From Brachybacterium phenoliresistens (GTDB lineage: Bacteria; Actinomycetota; Actinomycetes; Actinomycetales; Dermabacteraceae): a stretch of DNA of 64,000 bases. Each line of letters opens with the position of its first letter. Within the stretch, counting starts at the first letter, position 1. Below the pieces are notes generated by a model that made no database searches, was not told the origin of the DNA, and saw nothing but the letters and a program-made list of their open reading frames with translations. A program made the position numbers and the translations under genes. The DNA lies in NCBI RefSeq assembly GCF_000576425.1, contig NZ_KK070000.1, forward strand, positions 1 to 64,000. Direction: 5' to 3'. Positions 1-7,624 of this stretch are shown here, piece by piece.

Positions 1-609
1 GACGCCCACGCCGGCTCCGCCGCCGGCGGCGACGGCGGCCGCCGTCGGACGGACCTCGCCGCGGCGCGGGTTCCCGGCATCGTCGCGGTCGGCATCGTCG
101 CGGTCGACGGCCTCACGGTCGACGGAATCGCGGTCGACGGACTCGCGGTCGACGTCGTCGTGGACGTCGTCGGGCCGCGGGGAGCGGCCGGCCGCGGTCC
201 GGTCGTCCTCGCCGGGGCCGGGGTCGAGGCGGTCCGCCTCGGCGAGGCGCTCGGCGACCGCCTCGCGGGAGCTCTCGACATCGGCGCGCTCGTGCTCCGC
301 CTCGGCGGCCCGGCGCTCGGCGGCGAGGCGCTCCTGCTCGGCCTCCGTGGCCTTCTGCTCGGCGTCCAGACGGGACCGCTCCGCCTCGAGCTCCGTCGCG
401 CGGGCCGACAGATCGCGTTCCCGGACCTCCTGCTGCTCACGCTGCGCCTGCTCGCGCAGCTGGGCCGCGCGAGCCCTGTCGGCCTCGAGCTGGGCGGCGC
501 GCCGCCGGCGCGAGGCGACCACCCCGGCGACGATCAGGACGATCACCAGGAGCGCCAGGAGGATGACGATGGCGATGATGACAGGGGTGGAGATGGGCAG
601 GTCGTTCAT
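1..609 (-). CDS. Membrane-anchored coiled-coil protein (3' end outside window)
   Basis: The frame is open from the ATG at 609 to the left window edge (203 codons) with no stop, so the C-terminus is missing. An AAGGAG ribosome site lies at 616-621, six bases before the ATG. Residues about 8-33 form one hydrophobic helix (IIAIVILLALLVIVLIVAGVV), followed by basic residues and then about 90 residues rich in Ala, Glu, Arg and Gln with coiled-coil character. The tail consists of Asp/Arg/Val repeats of the VDRES type, encoded by 15-bp repeats at 79-168. The layout suggests an N-terminally anchored cytoplasmic coiled-coil protein. No family function is recognised. Confidence 0.75.
   Translation of the reverse strand, partial: MNDLPISTPVIIAIVILLALLVIVLIVAGVVASRRRRAAQLEADRARAAQLREQAQREQQEVRERDLSARATELEAERSRLDAEQKATEAEQERLAAERRAAEAEHERADVESSREAVAERLAEADRLDPGPGEDDRTAAGRSPRPDDVHDDVDRESVDRDSVDREAVDRDDADRDDAGNPRRGEVRPTAAAVAAGGGAGVGV
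79..168 (-). repeat. 15-bp tandem repeat encoding VDRES-like pentapeptides
   Basis: About six imperfect copies of a 15-bp unit (core CGCGGTCGAC on the plus strand) lie in frame inside the edge-truncated coiled-coil gene. They encode alternating Val-Asp-Arg-Glu/Asp-Ser/Ala units. The repeat keeps the frame, so it is a protein repeat rather than an intergenic element. Confidence 0.7.
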
Positions 610-798
610 GATCAGCTCCTTGTCGTCGGCCTCTTCGCCGAGCAGGCGGAGAGGATCCTGCGGACCCCTCGATCACACCACGTCCTGAGGCCCACGTCAC
701 GGTCCGGTCACGAACCGGTGCGGGGATCGCGACGTCGATGCAGGTCGTGGCGCGGCCCGGATCTCCTCCCGATCGGTCGGCGGTGGGACACTGGCGTC

Positions 799-1167
799 AT
801 GTCCGATGCACCTGCCCGCCCTCGCCTGGACGACGTCACCGTGGAGCGGGTGCTGCGCACGGTCGAGGCGATCCCGCCCGGCCGCGTCGCCGCGTACGGG
901 CAGATCGGGGAGATCTGCGGAGTGGGCCCGCGCCTGGTGGGCCGCATCATGCGCGACTGGGGCGGCTCGGTGACGTGGTGGCGCGTGACCAACGCGTCCG
1001 GGGATCTGCCGGCCCCGCTGCTGGCGCGGGCGCGACCGCACTGGGACGCCGAGGGCATCCGGGTGAAGCCGAACGGCCGCGGCTGCAGCCTGCGGGAGGC
1101 CGGCGCGGATCTGCGGGAGCTGCGCCGGGCGGCCGAACGGTCCTTCGCCGAGCATCCGGAGCTGTGA
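799..1167 (+). CDS. Alkyltransferase-like protein (ATL, MGMT DNA-binding domain)
   Basis: This 122-residue protein is a stand-alone C-terminal domain of O6-alkylguanine-DNA alkyltransferase. It has the typical PGRVAAYGQIG helix-turn-helix start (residues 27-38) and GPRLVGRIMR recognition region. Where methyltransferases carry the PCHRV alkyl-acceptor motif, it reads TWWRV (residues 59-63), so Cys is replaced by Trp and no alkyl transfer is possible. Known ATL proteins bind O6-alkylguanine and hand the lesion to nucleotide excision repair; that role is inferred here. The start is the ATG at 799; the closest -10-like hexamer (GACACT, 787-792) lies six bases upstream and there is no clear Shine-Dalgarno sequence, fitting a leaderless mRNA. 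Confidence 0.88.
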   Translation: MSDAPARPRLDDVTVERVLRTVEAIPPGRVAAYGQIGEICGVGPRLVGRIMRDWGGSVTWWRVTNASGDLPAPLLARARPHWDAEGIRVKPNGRGCSLREAGADLRELRRAAERSFAEHPEL

Positions 1168-1197
1168 TCCTCCGGGCCGTGCTCCCCGGGACGGCCT

Positions 1198-1263
1198 CCT
1201 GCCGGTGCGTGCCCCGGGCCGGCTCGGCCGCACCTGCCGGTGCGTGCCCCAGGCCGGCTCGGG
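1198..1263. repeat. Tandem 30-bp direct repeat upstream of jetB
   Basis: Two nearly identical copies of a ~30-bp sequence beginning CCTGCCGGTGCGTGCCCC, offset by 35 bp (about 1198-1227 and 1233-1262), occupy the gap between the ATL gene and jetB. They differ at about one base. The function is unknown; they could be a local duplication or a protein-binding region. Confidence 0.6.
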
Positions 1264-1290
1264 CCGCGCGAACCGGTACCCTCGTGACCC

Positions 1291-1992
1291 GTGACGATCT
1301 CCCCCTCCACGCCGAACGAGGCCGATGACCGCGCCGCGGGCCGCTCGGTCATCCTGCACCGCCTGGTCGACGAGTCGCGGCGCGTGCTGGTGGCCCTGCT
1401 GCAGGGCCCCTTCCTGGACGGACGCAAGGACGCGGTGCGCTACTCCCAGCTGCTGCGGGACCGCGCTGCGATCGAGGCGCGGCTGGCGGACCTGTTCCTC
1501 GAGCTGGTCGTCGACGACGACGCCCAGGTCGCCTTCGTCCGCCAGAGCGAGGAGGATGCCGACGCCCCCAAGCTGCTGCGCCGACTGACCGGCCTGAACC
1601 GGCTGGACTCGGTGCTGCTGCTGGTGCTGCGGCAGATGCTGCTCACGCAGTCCTCCCGGGGGCAGCGCGCCGTCGTCTCCGAGGCGGAGATCCAGCAGGC
1701 GCTCGCCGCGTACCGCCGCTCGACCTCCACCGACGAGGCCGGGTTCGCCAAGGACGTGCGCGCCTCGATCGCCAAGGTCCAGCGCGCCGGTCTGCTGGAC
1801 GAGCAGGGCGACTCCTACGAGGTCTCCCCGGTGCTGCGCCTGATGATCGGCCCGGACACCGCCCGGGAGTTCATCGGCCTGTACCGTCTGGCCGGCGCGG
1901 ACACCCTCGAGGACCCGGCCGATGCGGAGGACGTCGAGGACGGCGACGCCGGGGACGGGTCGCCGCAGCCCGCCGAGGAGGCTCACGTCTGA
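1291..1992 (+). CDS. jetB: JetB/MksE-like DUF4194 protein
   Basis: This 233-residue protein resembles DUF4194, the small winged-helix kleisin-associated (KITE-type) subunit called JetB in Wadjet and MksE in MksFEBG condensin-like systems. Typical features are the N-terminal LLQGPFLDGRKDAVRY segment, the central LTGLNRLDSVLLLVLRQML helix, and a basic helix region around KDVRASIAKVQRAGLL preceding YEVSPVLRLMI. The last ~30 residues are an acidic tail. The GTG start follows a TACCCT -10-like hexamer (1277-1282) by eight bases with no ribosome site, suggesting a leaderless mRNA. In complete loci jetA lies immediately upstream and jetC immediately downstream; here an MFS gene intervenes and jetA is absent. 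Confidence 0.82.
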   Translation: MTISPSTPNEADDRAAGRSVILHRLVDESRRVLVALLQGPFLDGRKDAVRYSQLLRDRAAIEARLADLFLELVVDDDAQVAFVRQSEEDADAPKLLRRLTGLNRLDSVLLLVLRQMLLTQSSRGQRAVVSEAEIQQALAAYRRSTSTDEAGFAKDVRASIAKVQRAGLLDEQGDSYEVSPVLRLMIGPDTAREFIGLYRLAGADTLEDPADAEDVEDGDAGDGSPQPAEEAHV

Positions 1993-3367
1993 GCCGCCCC
2001 GGCCCGCAGGACCGCGCCCGCCGCGGATCCGGGGGCGCGCGGGCACGCTGCTGGGCACCCAGGCCCTGTTCAACGTCGGCTTCTTCGCCGTCGTCCCCTT
2101 CATCGCCGTCGTCCTCAGCGAGGACTTCGCCCTCGGCGGCGCCGCGGTCGGCATCGTGCTGGGCGTGCGGACCTTCGCCCAGCAGGGCATGTTCCTGCTC
2201 GGCGGCGCGCTGGCCGACCGCTGCGGCGCGCGGGCGGTCATCCTCCTGGGGTGCGGGGTGCGGATCGCCGGCTTCCTCACCCTGGCCGCGTCGGTGCAGG
2301 CGCGGCCCGCGCTGCTGGCCCTGTTCGTGGTGGGCACGATCCTCACCGGGCTGGGCGGGGCGCTGTTCTCCCCGGGCCTGAACGTCCTGGTCGCCGAGGC
2401 GGAGTCCCGGCGCCCCTGGACCGGATCGCCCGGGCGCGCGACCCTGTTCGCGTGGCTGGCGGTGAGCGGGGAGATCGGCGCCGTGGTCGGACCGCTGCTC
2501 GGCGCGGCCATGCTGGGATGGGGCTTCGCGGCCGTCGCCGCCGGGGGAGCGGCGCTCTTCACGGGCATCGGCCTGTTCCTGGCGTGGGCGCTGCCGCGGC
2601 GCCCGCCGGCGGCGGGAGGTGCCCGCCCCGTCCCCGCCCCCGGGGCGGCGCCGACCGGCACCGCCCCGGGAGCGCCGGCGGACCGCGCGCCGGACCGGCC
2701 CCGCCCTGCGGCCCGGGGGAGCTCGTGGGCCGCGCTGCGCGATCGGCGCTTCCTCGCCCTGGCCGGCTTCCATGCGAGCGACCTGCTGGCCTACAACCAG
2801 CTGTACCTCACGCTGCCGCTCGCGCTGACCCGCAGCGGGCAGGGCCCGCAGGCGGTCGGCCTCCTGTTCGCCTGGGTCTCCGTGCTGACCCTCGCCCTGC
2901 AGATCCCGGTCTCCCGCTGGAGCGTGCGCGTCGGGGCGCCGGCGGCGCTGCGGACCGGGTATCTGCTGACCGCCGGCGGTTTCGTGGTGCTGCTGCTCGC
3001 CACCCTCGCCGGTCCTGCGGCCGATGCCGGGGGAGCCGGCGGGGCGGCGGACGGAGGCGCCGGCGGCCCGGGGACGGCGGCGGTGCTGGGCGCGGCGACC
3101 CTGCTGATCATCGGGCACCTGGCGGCCTCGCCCACCGCCCTCGGCCTCGTGCCGCGCTTCGCCGCGGGCGGGCCGACGGGATCGTACTTCGGCCTGCTCG
3201 CCTCCTGCGGGGGAGCGGCGGTGCTGCTGGGCAACACGGCGGTGGGCCGGCTGCTGGACGTGGGCGCCGCCCGTCCCGAGGCGGCGGGGCTGCCCTGGCT
3301 GCTGCTGGCGGCGCTGCCGGCCCTCTCGGCCTGGGCCGTGCCGCGGATCCTGCGCCGCGGGATCTGA
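1922..3367 (+). CDS. MFS transporter between jetB and jetC
   Basis: This is a major facilitator superfamily permease of up to 481 residues. Hydrophobic segments begin at TLLGTQALFNVGFFAVV, and a loop-2 signature GALADRCGAR is present. A central Pro/Ala-rich cytoplasmic loop of about 60 residues splits two six-helix halves. The substrate cannot be told; it resembles MdtH/YfcJ-type drug-efflux relatives. The start is doubtful: the only ATG before the first helix is at 1922, which overlaps jetB by 71 bases, and between there and the first helix the frame has no GTG or TTG. An AGGAGG at about 1975-1980 has no usable start behind it in this frame. Confidence 0.78.
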   Translation: MRRTSRTATPGTGRRSPPRRLTSEPPRPAGPRPPRIRGRAGTLLGTQALFNVGFFAVVPFIAVVLSEDFALGGAAVGIVLGVRTFAQQGMFLLGGALADRCGARAVILLGCGVRIAGFLTLAASVQARPALLALFVVGTILTGLGGALFSPGLNVLVAEAESRRPWTGSPGRATLFAWLAVSGEIGAVVGPLLGAAMLGWGFAAVAAGGAALFTGIGLFLAWALPRRPPAAGGARPVPAPGAAPTGTAPGAPADRAPDRPRPAARGSSWAALRDRRFLALAGFHASDLLAYNQLYLTLPLALTRSGQGPQAVGLLFAWVSVLTLALQIPVSRWSVRVGAPAALRTGYLLTAGGFVVLLLATLAGPAADAGGAGGAADGGAGGPGTAAVLGAATLLIIGHLAASPTALGLVPRFAAGGPTGSYFGLLASCGGAAVLLGNTAVGRLLDVGAARPEAAGLPWLLLAALPALSAWAVPRILRRGI

Positions 3368-3396
3368 GCGGATCCCCGCACCGGTACCCTTGTGCG

Positions 3397-6300
3397 GTGG
3401 CTTCCGTGACCGAGACCCTCGACCTGCCCGGGATGGCTCCCGAGGAGCGCCCCGCCGACGACGGCGCCGTGCGCGACGCGGAGCATCCCCACCCCGGCCA
3501 GTGGCGGCTGACGCACGTCCAGCTGTCGAACTGGGGCACCTTCCACGGCACCCATGACCTGGAGATCTCGCCCAAGGGCTTCTTCCTCACGGGGGGACCG
3601 GGCACCGGCAAGTCCACCCTGCTGGACGCCATCAGCGCCCTGCTCACGCCCCCGCGCACGCTGCACTTCAACGCGGCGGCATCGGACGCGGGCCCGGCCC
3701 GCTCGAAGTACCGCCGCACCGTGGCGAGCTATGTCCGCGGCGCCTGGGCGATGCACTATGACGCCGCCACCGGCGAGTTCAGCCAGGAGGTGCTGCGCGA
3801 GAAGAGCACCCTGTCGGTGATCACGCTGCGCTACTCCGACGGGACGGGCGGCACGGTGCAGCTCACGCGCCTGCTGCTGCTGCACGCCGGCCACACCGCC
3901 GACTCCGACGTGAAGAGCCTCTACGTCATCGCTCGCACCCCGCTGGACGTCTCGGACCTGCGCAAGTTCGTCGCCAGCAGCATCGAGGGCAAGGCGCTCG
4001 AGGCCGCCCACCCGGGCACCGAGACCTTCCGCCAGTTCCGCGAGTACCGCGCCAAGTTCAGCCAGATCCTCGGCATCCCCGACGAGAAGGCGCTCGCGCT
4101 GCTGCACAAGATCCAGTCCGCCAAGGAGCTGGGCGACGTCAACGCCCTGCTGCGCGACTACATGCTCGACGAGCCGCGCACCTTCGAGCTGGCCGACCAG
4201 GCCCTCGCCAACTTCCACAACCTCTCCGAGGTGTACGAGGCCCTCGTCACCGCGCGCGAGCAGCGGGACCTGCTGGCGGGCCTGAAGGAGGCCCACGAGT
4301 CGTGGACCGCGATGCGCGCCCGCGGCGCGGAGCTCGTGGACCGGCGCGCGGACATCGACCTCTTCGCCGCCCAGCACCTGGTGCGCCTGCTCGGGGAGGA
4401 CCAGGACCGGCTGGGCCTGGAGAAGGAGCGGCTCGAGGCGCACCAGCGCCGGCTGACCCAGGACGTCGGCGAGGCCCGCGCCGACCTCGCCCAGCTCAAG
4501 GAGCAGCGCCGCCGCGCCGGCGGCGGGGAGATCGACGACTGGAAGCAGCAGATCGCCGGTCTCGAGGTCGAGCGCACGCGCCGCAAGGAGCGGGCGACGG
4601 AGTTCGCGGCCCAGCTGGCCACCGTCGACCTGCGCACCCCGATCAGCGAGGACCTGTTCCTGGCGACCCAGCGCGAGGTCGCCGCCCTGCGCACCTCCCT
4701 CGAGGAGGAGGAGCGCGGCGCGGACCGCGCCCGCTGGGACGCGGAGGCGAAGGTCCGCGAATGGCAGGAGGCGCTGCAGCGGACCACGCAGGAGCTCAAG
4801 TCCCTCACCACCCGCGCCTCCAACCTCCATTCCGAGGACGTGGCGCTGCGCGACCACATCGCCCGGGAGGTGGGCGTCGCCCCCACCGATCTGCCGTTCG
4901 CGGCGGAGCTGCTGCAGGTGCGCGCCGGCGAGGAGGAGTGGACCGCCGCCGCCGAGCAGGCGCTGCGCGGCCTCGCCCGCTCGATCCTGGTCCCCGATCG
5001 GGTCTACCGGGACGTGGCGGCCGCGATCGACCGCACCAAGCTGCGCCGCCGCATCTCCTACAACCGCGTCAACACCGACCTCCACCGCCCCGTGCGGAGC
5101 ATCGACGAGCGCACGCTCGCCGCGAAGCTCGAGGTCAAGGACGGCGAGTTCCACGGCTGGCTGGTCGGCGAGATCGCCGCCCGCATGGACTACGTGTGCG
5201 CCGAGGGGCTCGAGGAGTTCACGCGCCTGCCCCGCGCGGTGCTGCGCTCGGGCCAGATCAAGCATTCCGCCTCCCGGCACGAGAAGAACGCCGACCGCTC
5301 CATCAACGACCGCTCCCAGTGGGTGCTGGGCTTCGACAACCGCGCCAAGCGGACCGTGTTCGAGAACGAGCGGGTGCGCGCCGAGCAGGAGCTGTTCGAG
5401 GCGCAGGCCCGGCGCAAGGACGTCGAGAGCGACGCCGAGCGGCGCCGGGAACGGCTCTTCGCCCTGCAGGCGCTCTCCGCCGTGACCTGGGACGACATCG
5501 ACGCCGCCTCGATCGCGCGGCGCATCGCCAACCTCGGCGACATGGTCCGTGCGGCGGAGAACGGCTCGGAGGCCCTCGCCGAGCTGGCCCGCCAGATCGA
5601 CGACGTCGAGCAGGCGATCAAGGACTCCGACGAGGAGCTGCTCGAGGTGGTGCGCAGCGCCGGGAAGCTCACCGAGCAGGCCGAGCGCACCGCGGAGCGC
5701 CTCGCCGAGGCCCGCGGCCGCATCGCCGAGCGCGAGCTGTCCGAGGAGGTCCGCGAGGAGCTGGACGAGCGCTTCCGGGCGATCGCGAAGAACCTCGTGC
5801 TGGGCAACATCGACCGGGTCACCAAGGACGCCTCGGCGACGCTGGACGCGGAGCTGATGGACCTCACCCGCCGCACCTCCCGCGCCGAGGAGGACATGCG
5901 CACGGCCATGCGCGAGTTCGCCCGCCGCTGGCCGGCCGATGCCGGGGACACCGACACCTCCCTGGACGCCGCCCCGGACTACCTCGCGATCCACCAGCGG
6001 ATCCAGGAGGAGAAGCTGCCCGAGGTGGAGGACCGCTTCTTCGAGTTCTTCACCGGCAACACCCTCGGGGACGTGCAGGCCCTGGCCACCGCGATCGCCC
6101 GGGAGCCGGCCGAGGTGCGCAAGCGCCTGCAGCGGATCAACTCGCTGCTGGCCCAGGTGGAGTTCCACTCCGGGCGCTACCTGCAGCTGTCGATGCGCCC
6201 CGTGCACCTGGCCGCCCTCGACGAGTTCCGCAAAGCCCTCGAGGACGCCGTCGCCGACACCGTCGAGAACGACATCACCCGCGACCGCGAGAAGGCCGAG

Positions 6301-6786
6301 GAGCGCTTCGTCTCCCTGCGCCACCTGATGGGCATCATCTCCGACGCCCGCACCCAGGACGACCCGGTCTCCCGCGTGATCCTGGACGTGCGCCGCCACG
6401 TGCACTTCCACGCCGAGGAGGTCGACGCCGAGGGCACGGTCGTGCACGCCCACGAATCCGGCGGGCCGCTGTCCGGCGGGCAGAACGAGCGCCTGGCGAC
6501 CTTCTGCCTCGCCGCCGCGCTGCGGTACCAGCTCGCCGGGACAGGGGTGGACGTGCCCCGCTATGCGCCGATCATCATCGACGAGGCGTTCTCCAAGGGG
6601 GCCGGCAAGTTCATCACCGCCGCCATGGAGTCCTTCCGGCACTTCGGCTTCCAGGTCGTCCTGGCCAACCCCGGCAAGAACCCGCAGGCGCTGGCGCCGT
6701 TCATCGGCGGCGTGGGCGTGGTCTCGATCCGCGAGGACCGCTACTCCTCGGTCAGCCCGATCGAGTTCGTGCCCGTCCCCGACTGA
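3397..6786 (+). CDS. jetC: JetC/MksB-like SMC-type ATPase
   Basis: This is an SMC/MukB/SbcC-like ATPase of 1129 residues (COG4913 type). Walker A GPGTGKST is at residues 67-74. A very long Glu/Arg/Ala-rich coiled coil fills about 270-950, broken by a hinge-like region. The ABC signature LSGGQNERL is near residue 1024 and Walker B IIIDEAFSKG near 1058. JetC is the motor of Wadjet, which extrudes plasmid DNA loops for cleavage by JetD; MksB is the equivalent in MksFEBG. The GTG start at 3397 lies six bases after a TACCCT hexamer (3385-3390), so the gene appears to have its own leaderless promoter. All ATPase motifs are intact, so it is not visibly degenerate. Confidence 0.88.
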   Translation: MASVTETLDLPGMAPEERPADDGAVRDAEHPHPGQWRLTHVQLSNWGTFHGTHDLEISPKGFFLTGGPGTGKSTLLDAISALLTPPRTLHFNAAASDAGPARSKYRRTVASYVRGAWAMHYDAATGEFSQEVLREKSTLSVITLRYSDGTGGTVQLTRLLLLHAGHTADSDVKSLYVIARTPLDVSDLRKFVASSIEGKALEAAHPGTETFRQFREYRAKFSQILGIPDEKALALLHKIQSAKELGDVNALLRDYMLDEPRTFELADQALANFHNLSEVYEALVTAREQRDLLAGLKEAHESWTAMRARGAELVDRRADIDLFAAQHLVRLLGEDQDRLGLEKERLEAHQRRLTQDVGEARADLAQLKEQRRRAGGGEIDDWKQQIAGLEVERTRRKERATEFAAQLATVDLRTPISEDLFLATQREVAALRTSLEEEERGADRARWDAEAKVREWQEALQRTTQELKSLTTRASNLHSEDVALRDHIAREVGVAPTDLPFAAELLQVRAGEEEWTAAAEQALRGLARSILVPDRVYRDVAAAIDRTKLRRRISYNRVNTDLHRPVRSIDERTLAAKLEVKDGEFHGWLVGEIAARMDYVCAEGLEEFTRLPRAVLRSGQIKHSASRHEKNADRSINDRSQWVLGFDNRAKRTVFENERVRAEQELFEAQARRKDVESDAERRRERLFALQALSAVTWDDIDAASIARRIANLGDMVRAAENGSEALAELARQIDDVEQAIKDSDEELLEVVRSAGKLTEQAERTAERLAEARGRIAERELSEEVREELDERFRAIAKNLVLGNIDRVTKDASATLDAELMDLTRRTSRAEEDMRTAMREFARRWPADAGDTDTSLDAAPDYLAIHQRIQEEKLPEVEDRFFEFFTGNTLGDVQALATAIAREPAEVRKRLQRINSLLAQVEFHSGRYLQLSMRPVHLAALDEFRKALEDAVADTVENDITRDREKAEERFVSLRHLMGIISDARTQDDPVSRVILDVRRHVHFHAEEVDAEGTVVHAHESGGPLSGGQNERLATFCLAAALRYQLAGTGVDVPRYAPIIIDEAFSKGAGKFITAAMESFRHFGFQVVLANPGKNPQALAPFIGGVGVVSIREDRYSSVSPIEFVPVPD

Positions 6787-6898
6787 CCCGGCGGCCGGCG
6801 GGGCGAGCATCCACCCTGGTCAGGGGCGTGCTCGGCGCGCCCTGGCGTCCGGCCCGCGCCGTCTCGCGGCGCATCGGCACATCGCGGCGCCGGCGTCC

Positions 6899-6916
6899 AT
6901 GGGGACTTCTCCCCAT
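6899..6916. terminator. Palindromic hairpin downstream of jetC
   Basis: A perfect 7-bp inverted repeat, ATGGGGA-CTTC-TCCCCAT, lies in the 224-bp gap after jetC. It has a stable tetraloop but no U-tract, so it may be an intrinsic terminator of the high-GC type or an operator for the next gene. The rest of the gap (6787-7010) shows nothing recognisable. Confidence 0.4.
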
Positions 6917-7010
6917 CGGCGGCGTGCCGCGGCCGCGCATATCCTGGTCGCCCCCGGAGCTGCGCCCGCAGCCGTGCCGGGATCCGCGCGTGCAGGGAAG
7001 GAGCCGGAGC

Positions 7011-7535
7011 ATGTCGTCCGTCCCGGCCTCCCCGGAGCCGTCCGTCCCCACGCAGGACGAGACCCACGGGCGGGTCCGCGCCCTCCTCGCGGAGATGACC
7101 CGTGCACTGCTGGACCAGCACCCCGAGATCGAGGGCTTCGAGGAGGCGCGGCCCTTCCGGGACCGCTCCTCCGGCGGGAGCTGGCAAGGGCTGGGGACCA
7201 TGGTCCACGTCTCGAGCCTGCTCGTCTCGCAGGCGCCCCTGCACCGCGCCGGGTCTGCGCGCCCTGCTGAGGAGCTGTGCACCGTCGCCGAGCTCGAGGC
7301 GGCGGCATCGGGCCTGGACGGCCCCCTGCGCGGATTCGCCCTGCACCGGGTCGAGGCGCCGCCCGGGACGAGCCTGCCGCAGGCGCGATGGCGCGACGAG
7401 GACGGGCTGACGGCGGAACTGATCGGCGCCGGGCGGCTCGCGGTGCGGGTGATCAGCGGCGCGTTCCTGCCCGGCTCCGTGCAGCCGCTCAGCAGCACCT
7501 CGCCGATCACCCCGCCGCCGCGGCCCGTCCCCTGA
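7011..7535 (+). CDS. Hypothetical protein, 174 residues
   Basis: The family is not recognised. The ATG at 7011 is preceded by GAAGGAG, a good ribosome site. The protein is soluble, without signal peptide or membrane helix. It has an acidic helical start (THGRVRALLAEMTRALLDQH), a GGSWQGLGTMVHVSSLL segment, and a C-terminal half with predicted beta strands ending in a Pro/Ser-rich tail. It lies 224 bp after jetC in the same direction, where jetD would be in a standard Wadjet locus, but it shows none of the length or motifs of JetD (DUF3322/DUF2220). Confidence 0.6.
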   Translation: MSSVPASPEPSVPTQDETHGRVRALLAEMTRALLDQHPEIEGFEEARPFRDRSSGGSWQGLGTMVHVSSLLVSQAPLHRAGSARPAEELCTVAELEAAASGLDGPLRGFALHRVEAPPGTSLPQARWRDEDGLTAELIGAGRLAVRVISGAFLPGSVQPLSSTSPITPPPRPVP

Positions 7536-7572
7536 CCGCGGCCGGCGGCCGCCGTGCCCCCGCTGCGCAGGG

Positions 7573-7624
7573 GCGGGCAGGTCAGCAGCGGCGGGCAGGT
7601 CAGCAGGGGCGCGCGGGTCAGCGG
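7573..7624. repeat. 18-bp short tandem repeat between convergent genes
   Basis: Two exact copies of GCGGGCAGGTCAGCAG (7573-7588 and 7591-7606) and a diverged third copy (7609-7624) run into the stop codon of the maltokinase gene. The period is 18 bp. This looks like slippage at the 3' end of the convergent gene pair. Confidence 0.55.

Noticed and set aside
7011-7535. JetD or JetA remnant downstream of jetC
   Set aside because: At 174 residues it is far too short, and shows no DUF3322/DUF2220 Toprim-like or DUF3375 features; it has an intact start, ribosome site and stop of its own.
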